Of a stretch of DNA of 64,000 bases, positions 59,093-64,000 are shown piece after piece. Under the pieces are notes generated by a model. The model ran no database searches. It was not told the DNA's origin and saw only the letters and a program-made list of their open reading frames with translations. The position numbers and the translations under genes are program-made. Source of the DNA: Alphaproteobacteria bacterium (GTDB taxonomy: Bacteria; Pseudomonadota; Alphaproteobacteria; Rickettsiales; SXRF01); contig JANYES010000024.1 in assembly GCA_025362975.1 (NCBI GenBank), positions 1-64,000 on the forward strand, in the 5' to 3' direction. Numbering within the stretch: the stretch's first letter is position 1; each line of letters begins with the position of its first letter.

Positions 59093-60105
59093 GCGGCGGC
59101 GTCCATGTCGTAAGATGAGTTTTTGCCGATGGCGTCATAGTTTTGTTCCAGCCAGTCGCTGGCGGCCTGGACGCCTAAATCATGCAGGTAGATAATGAAA
59201 TCCCAATCGGCGTTGAGTTTGCTGGCGCGGCCTAAGCTTGCCAGCATTTCTTCGGATTCGATGCGGTGGATAAAGACCGGTTTCTGGTCGACTTTTCCCA
59301 GCTCGATGGCTTGATTATAAAGCGCGATGGATTTCAGTTCCTGATTCAGAACGGCGTTGAAACTCATTTCGGTGGCGCGATCTAAAATGTCGGAGGTGGT
59401 GATAGGGATTTCGGGTGCAGTGGACGGGTGAATCTGCACAACGAGAATGTCGGGGCAATGCTGGTTATTCACCAGCGGCGCGAGCGCCGGGCAACCGGAA
59501 AAACTTCCATCCCAATAGGGCTCGCCGTCGACTTCTACGGTTTTAAACAGATAGGGCAGGCAGCACGACGCCATCACCGCTTCAAGCGAGAGATTGCTTC
59601 GTTTAAAGACTTTGCTTTTGCCGGTGCGCACGTGCGTGGCATTGATGTACAGGGCGGGGCCATTTTTATCTTTGGCGAGCCAGTCGAAATTCACCATCTC
59701 GTCGATGATGCCTCGCAGCGGATTGATGTCGAACAAATTGAACTGATACGGCGAAAAAATACGCGTGATGGTGTCGAGCGCGAGCGACGTCGCGGAAAAA
59801 TCCACGCCGACATGGCCGAGGAAACTATCGACCGCTTTCATGCGCAGCGGCATCAGCCCCGATGCAATGGACACTTTTTTCCAGAAAGTCTGCATGCGTT
59901 CGCGCGCGTGATTATAATCACCTTCGAGAATGCCCTGCGTGAGCACAGTGGCGATCATCGCCCCGCCCGAGGAGGCGGTAATCGCTTTAATGTCGATGCG
60001 CCCGTCCGCAAGGAGCTGGTCGATCACTCCCCAGGTGAACGCGGCATGCACGCCTCCCCCCTGAAGGCCGAGAGAGAGGGATTTGCTGGATTTTGGCGCT
60101 GGCAT
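59089..60105 (-). CDS. Patatin-like phospholipase family protein
   Basis: A 338-residue patatin-domain protein. The oxyanion motif is [20 protein letters not shown] (residues about 13-32). The nucleophile elbow reads [10 protein letters not shown] (about 42-51), so the usual GxSxG is AxSxG. The catalytic aspartate lies in [11 protein letters not shown], replacing the common DGG or DGA. No signal peptide is seen. Such proteins are acyl hydrolases acting on phospholipids or polyhydroxyalkanoate. The first-Gly substitution is tolerated in some members, so activity is likely but not certain. The start is 194 bases from the divergent trcR gene. Confidence 0.88.
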   Translation of the reverse strand: MPAPKSSKSLSLGLQGGGVHAAFTWGVIDQLLADGRIDIKAITASSGGAMIATVLTQGILEGDYNHARERMQTFWKKVSIASGLMPLRMKAVDSFLGHVGVDFSATSLALDTITRIFSPYQFNLFDINPLRGIIDEMVNFDWLAKDKNGPALYINATHVRTGKSKVFKRSNLSLEAVMASCCLPYLFKTVEVDGEPYWDGSFSGCPALAPLVNNQHCPDILVVQIHPSTAPEIPITTSDILDRATEMSFNAVLNQELKSIALYNQAIELGKVDQKPVFIHRIESEEMLASLGRASKLNADWDFIIYLHDLGVQAASDWLEQNYDAIGKNSSYDMDAAA

Positions 60106-60249
60106 GGGAGATTCCGTGGCTGGGTGGGACTTTTCTACTATATCTTATTGTTCCATTAGATAAAAGAGGCGGTTGGGCTGTCGATACAATTAATAACGAC
60201 ACTGTTTTTATGGTCTTATATTGCAAAAATGCTTGAAGTTTCGCGCAAA

Positions 60250-60287
60250 AGCACTAAACAGGACGTTCTCAACAAACATTTAGTGCT
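60250..60287. promoter_or_regulatory. Inverted repeat in the trcR leader
   Basis: AGCACTAAA at 60250-60258 and TTTAGTGCT at 60279-60287 are perfect 9-bp inverted arms around a 20-base loop, ending just before the ribosome binding site (AAGGA at 60288-60292). It may be an operator or an RNA hairpin controlling translation. The rest of the gap 60106-60249 is AT-rich; I see no convincing promoter boxes in it. Confidence 0.55.
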
Positions 60288-60298
60288 AAGGACGTCCA

Positions 60299-60853
60299 AT
60301 GACATTACCGTTAATGCCTAAAGCCACAGCCGTATGGCTGGTCGAAAGCACCGCGCTCAGCTTTGAACAGATCGCTGAGTTTTGCGGCATGCATCCGCTT
60401 GAAATTCAAGGAATTGCCGATGGTGAAGTGTCCGGCGGCATCCGCGGCCTAGACCCAGTTGTTAATGGTCAGCTGACGTTGGAAGAGATCAAGCGCGTAG
60501 AAGCCGATCCGAAGGGACGCCTTGAAATCATGGGTACGGCAAAGCAATATATTGCTCAAAAAACAAAAGGTAGCCGCTATACCCCGGTGGCTCGACGTCA
60601 GGATAAGCCGGACGCAATCGCTTGGTTAGTCAAGCATTTCCCACAAATGACCGATGCGCAGATCTCTAAGCTGATCGGCACCACCAAGAACACCATTCAG
60701 GCTGTTCGCGGTAAAACGCATTGGAATAGCGGCAATATTAAGCCGCGCGACCCGGTGTTGCTCGGCTTGTGCACCCAGACTCATCTTGATGCCGCTGTCG
60801 GCACCATTAAGATTGAAGGGCTGGAAAACAAGGACTTTGCTGCTCAGTCCTAG
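60299..60853 (+). CDS. trcR: Cell-cycle regulator TrcR (DUF1013)
   Basis: A 184-residue protein of the alphaproteobacterial DUF1013 family, called TrcR in Caulobacter, where it affects cell-cycle transcription. The family sequence is clear throughout: PKATAVWLVESTALSFEQIA at the start, FCGMHPLEIQGIADGEV, RQDKPDAIAWLVKHFPQMTD, and KLIGTTKNTIQAVRGKTHWN with a helix-turn-helix-like segment near residues 115-140. AAGGA seven bases before the ATG supports the start. An inverted repeat in the leader may regulate it. It stands alone, between patatin and pilin genes. Confidence 0.92.
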   Translation: MTLPLMPKATAVWLVESTALSFEQIAEFCGMHPLEIQGIADGEVSGGIRGLDPVVNGQLTLEEIKRVEADPKGRLEIMGTAKQYIAQKTKGSRYTPVARRQDKPDAIAWLVKHFPQMTDAQISKLIGTTKNTIQAVRGKTHWNSGNIKPRDPVLLGLCTQTHLDAAVGTIKIEGLENKDFAAQS

Positions 60854-61343
60854 TCCTTAAATACGAATAAAGCGGATATTTCAGTGATTCCACAAGCATT
60901 TGCCTGTGGCAGATAAATCACACCTCAAAAAAAGAAATCCCTTGGTGGTTGCAACAGGAAATGTTGCATTAAAGTAACATGATTACAAAATAATAAGCCA
61001 TTAAATCATAAACTTGCGAATTTGAGCATAGAAAACCCCGGTTTCCCTGGTTGCTACCCACTCTGCCATAACACGAAAGCCATTCCTGGTAATCTTTTAG
61101 TAATCTTTGCGTTCTATGGTTCCCCAAGTGACTACTCATTTTGTAATAGGGCAAACTTAAGTAGCTACAAACACTAATTAAATGCAGGATAGGTATTGTT
61201 AGAGACAAATTTGAATAAAAGTTGGATTACATTTAAATAAAATTATTTGCAATTAATTGTAAAGTAAGTTTTTTAGACAAGCATAGATAACAAATGCGGA
61301 CATAATAACAAACGCAAACAAGAAACACCTTCAGGAGAGGCAT
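60854..61343. other. 490-base AT-rich region upstream of the pilin genes
   Basis: No supported gene is found between trcR and the first pilin. The sequence is clearly AT-rich compared with its surroundings, with runs such as ATTTAAATAAAATTATTTGC near 61220. A 79-codon - strand frame (60969-61208) has no ribosome binding site or recognisable features and was rejected. The region probably holds the pilin promoter and a long leader, but I could not assign -35/-10 boxes with confidence. CAGGAGAGG at 61332-61340 is the pilin ribosome binding site. Confidence 0.5.
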
Positions 61344-62222
61344 ATGGATAGTCAGATTAACAACAAAAACCTGGTGGAGGACTTCAAAGTCCCGGGCCAG
61401 CGTAAAGAGGGCGGCTTCACGCTGATCGAATTATCGATCGTGCTCGTGATTATCGGCTTAATCGTAGGTGGTATCCTCGTCGGGCAGGACCTTATTAAAG
61501 CGGCGGAAATCCGCGCTACGGTCGGTCAGGTCGAAAAATACAATTCGGCGGTTAATACCTTCCGTACTAAATATAACGCGCTTCCGGGCGATATCACCTC
61601 CACTCAGGCCATTGCTTTTGGCCTGTTCTCGGAAACGACCCTCGCCGGTACCAGCGGCCACCAGAACGGTAACGGCCTGATTGAAGGTTGCACCGCTTCC
61701 GGCGTCCTGACCCCTTGCGGCGAAACGCTTAGCTTCTGGCGTCATCTTTCGGACGCACAGCTGGTTGACGGTCAGCTCGGCACCAACACCTCGGACGCAC
61801 TGCCTGACGTGACGACCGGCCTTGTGACCGCCTTGGTGAGCGTACCAAGCCGCTCGCTGCCGCCTACGAAAACGACGCCAAACAATTACTTTGCCGTCTA
61901 TTCCAACGCTGGCTTGAACTACTTCCAGATCATGCCGATCGCCACCATCACAACCGCTGGCGCTTACACGGTCAATACCGTCAGCTTAACCCCTATCCAG
62001 GCATACAACATGGATATCAAGCTGGATGACGGCATGCCGAATACCGGTATCGTGCAGGCGAAGGCCATCACGGTTACGCCAAACACTGCTCCTTCGAACA
62101 ACGCCGCCTCCACGGCAAATACTTGTACGTTAGGCGCGGGTGTCGCTACCGATACGTATAACCGTGTCGCTGCAACGGGTGGCAATGACGGCAGCTGCTC
62201 GCTTCGCTTCCGCTTCAACTAA
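61344..62222 (+). CDS. Type IV prepilin-like protein, first of tandem pair
   Basis: A 292-residue prepilin. A long 24-residue leader precedes the peptidase site G24-F25 (GGFTLIELSIVLVIIGLIVGG), with the conserved Glu at +5 (Glu29) and the hydrophobic assembly helix. The globular part contains NMDIKLDDGMPNTG near residues 223-236 and a C-terminal loop between two cysteines (TCTLGAG...GSCSLRFRFN), like the D-region of type IV pilins. It is larger than common major pilins. The ribosome binding site AGGAGAGG is strong, and codons (ggt, atc, acc, ctg) are those of abundant proteins. PilT/PilU at 34294-36578 could retract the fibre. A type II secretion pseudopilin is possible but less likely given expression. 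Confidence 0.9.
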   Translation: MDSQINNKNLVEDFKVPGQRKEGGFTLIELSIVLVIIGLIVGGILVGQDLIKAAEIRATVGQVEKYNSAVNTFRTKYNALPGDITSTQAIAFGLFSETTLAGTSGHQNGNGLIEGCTASGVLTPCGETLSFWRHLSDAQLVDGQLGTNTSDALPDVTTGLVTALVSVPSRSLPPTKTTPNNYFAVYSNAGLNYFQIMPIATITTAGAYTVNTVSLTPIQAYNMDIKLDDGMPNTGIVQAKAITVTPNTAPSNNAASTANTCTLGAGVATDTYNRVAATGGNDGSCSLRFRFN

Positions 62223-62249
62223 GCACATATGAAAAACGGAGTAACAACC

Positions 62250-63137
62250 ATGAATAAAATCACAAACAATGAAACCCCGGAGACGGCTGATAAGCTGAAA
62301 CCGCAGAAAGGTTTCACCCTGATCGAATTATCGATCGTGCTCGTGATCATTGGTCTTATCGTTGGCGGTATCCTCGTGGGTCAGGACTTGATCCGTGCGG
62401 CGGAAATTCGTGCAACGGTAGGACAGATCGAAAAGTACAACTCGGCGATCAACACCTTCCGCAGCAAATATAACGGCATCCCGGGCGATCTTACCTCCGA
62501 CGGTGCTCTTGCCTTCGGCTTAACCACTCGCGCCGGCACCATCGGCGAAGGCGACGGCAACGGCTTAATCCAAGGCAATAACGGCGGTGTCACCAGCCAG
62601 GTCTTCACCCAGGAAGCGGGTATGTTGTGGAACGATCTTTCCACGGCTAACATAATGGACGGTAACTATACCCAGAACGCGGGCAACAAAGACGCAGCTG
62701 CTGTACCAGCCATTGCCGCTACAACTGTTGCTCAAGTCTTCCCACCTGCACGCCTTGGTCGCGGTAACTACGTGACTTCGGGTTCGACTGGTTCGATCAA
62801 CTACTGGTTCATCGCAGGTATCGGCGCGGTGACCGTCAGCACTGGCGTATATACGCTGACGGCTAACTTAACCCCGATCGAAGCCTATAACATGGACATT
62901 AAACTGGATGACGGCTTGCCGGAGACCGGCGTTGTCCAGGCTCGCGGTGCCACGACTTCGACCACCACTCCGCTTGTGGACGCCACCAAATGGTCGACCG
63001 CTACCCCGGGTTCGGCGGTTGCAGGCGACTGCGTGACCACCGGCGCACACGGCTCCGATCCGATCGACACGTATAACCGTGGCACAACCACAGGCGGTAC
63101 TGCGCCGGGCTGTATGATTCGCTTCAGGTTCAACTAA
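62250..63137 (+). CDS. Type IV prepilin-like protein, second of tandem pair
   Basis: A 295-residue paralog of the preceding pilin, 27 bases downstream. The leader is 21 residues, processing falls at G21-F22, and Glu26 is the +5 residue. The N-terminal 60 residues of the mature form are nearly identical to the first copy (SIVLVIIGLIVGGILVGQDL), while the surface part differs. NMDIKLDDGLPETG and the C-terminal Cys-loop ending CMIRFRFN are shared. The ATG at 62250 has GGAG eight bases upstream; an in-frame ATG at 62229 lacks one. The pair ends at a strong terminator. It could be a second major pilin or a minor pilin. Confidence 0.9.
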   Translation: MNKITNNETPETADKLKPQKGFTLIELSIVLVIIGLIVGGILVGQDLIRAAEIRATVGQIEKYNSAINTFRSKYNGIPGDLTSDGALAFGLTTRAGTIGEGDGNGLIQGNNGGVTSQVFTQEAGMLWNDLSTANIMDGNYTQNAGNKDAAAVPAIAATTVAQVFPPARLGRGNYVTSGSTGSINYWFIAGIGAVTVSTGVYTLTANLTPIEAYNMDIKLDDGLPETGVVQARGATTSTTTPLVDATKWSTATPGSAVAGDCVTTGAHGSDPIDTYNRGTTTGGTAPGCMIRFRFN

Positions 63138-63166
63138 AACATTAAAAAAAGCATCTCACAAAACTT

Positions 63167-63196
63167 GAGCCGTCCTCCGGGGCGGCTCTTTTTTTT
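63167..63196 (+). terminator. Rho-independent terminator after the pilin pair
   Basis: GAGCCGTCC (63167-63175) pairs with GGGCGGCTC (63180-63188, one G-U) around a short loop, followed by eight T residues. It ends the two-pilin transcript. Confidence 0.9.
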
Positions 63197-63200
63197 ATCA

Positions 63201-63231
63201 AAGTAAATCTCGCTTCGCTGCGATTTACTTT
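63201..63231. repeat. Third copy of the dispersed AAATCTCGCTTCGCTGCGAT element
   Basis: Bases 63201-63226 match 26 bases of the inverted-repeat arms at 21845-21936. Here it is a single, self-complementary copy (AAGTAAA...TTTACTT), and its first bases again read AAG TAA. It lies between the pilin terminator and the next gene. Confidence 0.85.
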
Positions 63232-63247
63232 GGGAATGTTGACAAAG

Positions 63248-63274
63248 AATATCTCGGGCAAAGCCCGTGATATT
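63248..63274. other. Hairpin upstream of the membrane-protein gene
   Basis: AATATCTCGGGC and GCCCGTGATATT (one mismatch) form a 12-bp stem with an AAA loop, followed by a short T run. It may be a weak terminator or leader structure in the 179-base gap between the pilins and the next gene. Confidence 0.5.
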
Positions 63275-63316
63275 TTTGAACTTTATTAGAAGGAATTTAG
63301 AGGGTAGCGTGGCTTC

Positions 63317-64000
63317 ATGATGGAATTGCGTGGACAAGGAGGATGGTTTGAAAAGGCAGGAGCGGCGCTGTGCGTCGCTTCGCTGTTTTTGTTTATGTTT
63401 GCCTTGCCGCCGTTGCAGGCGGGCATCTGGTTGCAGACGGAGAATGTGGTGCTGGCAGCGTTCGTGCTGACGGGGCTTGGGGCGTTGTGGTCTGCGGCGG
63501 GGTTAGTGGGCGGATGGCTGGTGCCGTCACGTGTGCATCCGGTGTTTGCGGTGCTGGTTGTGTTTGTGCTGTGGCAGATGGTGGCGGCGGCGTTTGCGCC
63601 TTCACCGTGGCGCGCGTGGTTCGGGCCGCCGGAATCGGGCGAGGGTGTGGCATGGTATGTGGTGCTCGCAGTGATGAGCGCGATGGTGGCGGTGCTCTGG
63701 GCGCGGTATGCGCGTGTGCTGGTGTTGGCGGCGGTGGTGAGTGTGTCGTTGCAGGCGGTGTTGTATTTGCTGTGTCCGTTGGTGAATGAGCGCTATGTGC
63801 CGGGGAGTTACAGGCCGTCGCAATGGGCGGCGTTTTTGGCCTTTATGGTGGGGTATGTGTGGATCGCATTTTCGCTTGCCGGTAAGCACCGGTTGCGCGG
63901 CTGGATTGGCATGGGGCTGGTGATGGCGATGTCGCTTATCGTATCGCGCAATCTGTCGGCGATGGTGGTGCTGGGTGCGCCGATGCTGGCGAGCTTTAAG
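63317..64000 (+). CDS. Polytopic membrane protein, possibly O-antigen-ligase-like (incomplete)
   Basis: The first 228 codons run in frame to the window edge. After a short cytoplasmic tail (MMELRGQGGWFEKAG) there are about six hydrophobic helices (for example LCVASLFLFMFALPPL and WYVVLAVMSAMVAVLW) joined by short loops. The helix layout and a loop reading ERYVPGSYRPSQWAAFLAFM resemble the N-terminal half of O-antigen ligase / PglL-type oligosaccharyltransferases, but the diagnostic Wzy_C region is beyond the window. Following two pilin genes, it could glycosylate them, as pilin O-ligases do elsewhere; this is inference. Codons are the usual gtg/gcg-rich kind, unlike the pilins. Confidence 0.6.
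   Translation, partial: MMELRGQGGWFEKAGAALCVASLFLFMFALPPLQAGIWLQTENVVLAAFVLTGLGALWSAAGLVGGWLVPSRVHPVFAVLVVFVLWQMVAAAFAPSPWRAWFGPPESGEGVAWYVVLAVMSAMVAVLWARYARVLVLAAVVSVSLQAVLYLLCPLVNERYVPGSYRPSQWAAFLAFMVGYVWIAFSLAGKHRLRGWIGMGLVMAMSLIVSRNLSAMVVLGAPMLASFK

Noticed and set aside
60969-61208. 79-codon - strand frame in the AT-rich gap before the pilins
   Set aside because: No ribosome binding site, no recognisable domain and an irregular residue mix; it looks like chance in AT-rich DNA.
1-64000. CRISPR arrays, tRNA or rRNA genes, insertion sequences
   Set aside because: No regularly spaced repeats beyond the short tandem ones listed, no cloverleaf or rRNA-like segments, and no transposase-like protein were found.

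Overview
The window looks like chromosome from a free-living or loosely host-associated alphaproteobacterium. Several families point that way: a roughly 1600-residue NAD-dependent glutamate dehydrogenase, a DUF1013/TrcR regulator, a DUF3035 lipoprotein beside lspA and paired M16 peptidases, a DUF6898-like small protein before a PBP1A-type gene, and a class II (B12) ribonucleotide reductase. Most genes are GC-rich and favour acg/gcg/gtg/ggg codons. I cannot name a genus; a Micavibrio-like or other deep-branching lineage is possible. I found no rRNA, tRNA, CRISPR array or transposase.

Layout. 1-711: two tandem VirB2/TrbC-like pilin genes, the first cut by the window edge; the second has its own promoter and terminator. 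719-2246: a secreted PEBP-family protein and an Nfu-type Fe-S protein read from divergent promoters. 2337-14771: a long + strand run of housekeeping genes: secF without secD, a MaoC hydratase, ribF, lspA, a DUF3035 lipoprotein, an active/inactive M16 pair, mutL, a polyprenyl-phosphate sugar transferase, a membrane sugar-nucleotide dehydratase and purH. 14903-21853: glutamate dehydrogenase with an AAA ATPase (-), and a CysQ-like phosphatase (+). 21845-26100: gshB, a two-BON-domain lipoprotein, yraN and rsmI on the - strand, divergent from an LpoA-like lipoprotein. This mirrors the E. coli lpoA/yraN/dolP locus. 26312-34297: hemW, an unknown protein, then gltX, a secreted protein, cysS, a 46-residue lipoprotein and cimA as a tightly overlapping set, followed by trmJ.

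34294-40226: twitching-motility ATPases pilU and pilT with a 984-residue Pro/Ala-rich TPR protein and a small secreted protein. 40260-47778: pyrD; a - strand shikimate/cell-wall operon (aroK, aroB, a CorC-like protein, a DUF6898-like protein, PBP1A); and xerD. 47746-51089: accessory genes, including a BASS-type transporter lacking a normal start codon, a glycine-zipper protein, a decayed VPLPA-CTERM gene, an AIM24-family protein and an LprI-like protein. 51159-56040: nrdJ, an intergenic region with three DnaA-box-like sites, and trhO. 56098-60853: three small unknown genes, a cysteine-rich lipoprotein, gcdH, a patatin-like protein and trcR. 61344-64000: two tandem type IV prepilin genes and the start of a polytopic membrane protein.

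Taken together, surface appendages recur in the window. VirB2-like pilins, type IV prepilins and PilT/PilU are all present, along with genes that could make and transfer a lipid-linked sugar. The pilin genes stand out by codon choice typical of strong expression and by near-identical tandem copies. Both suggest that pilus proteins matter to this organism.
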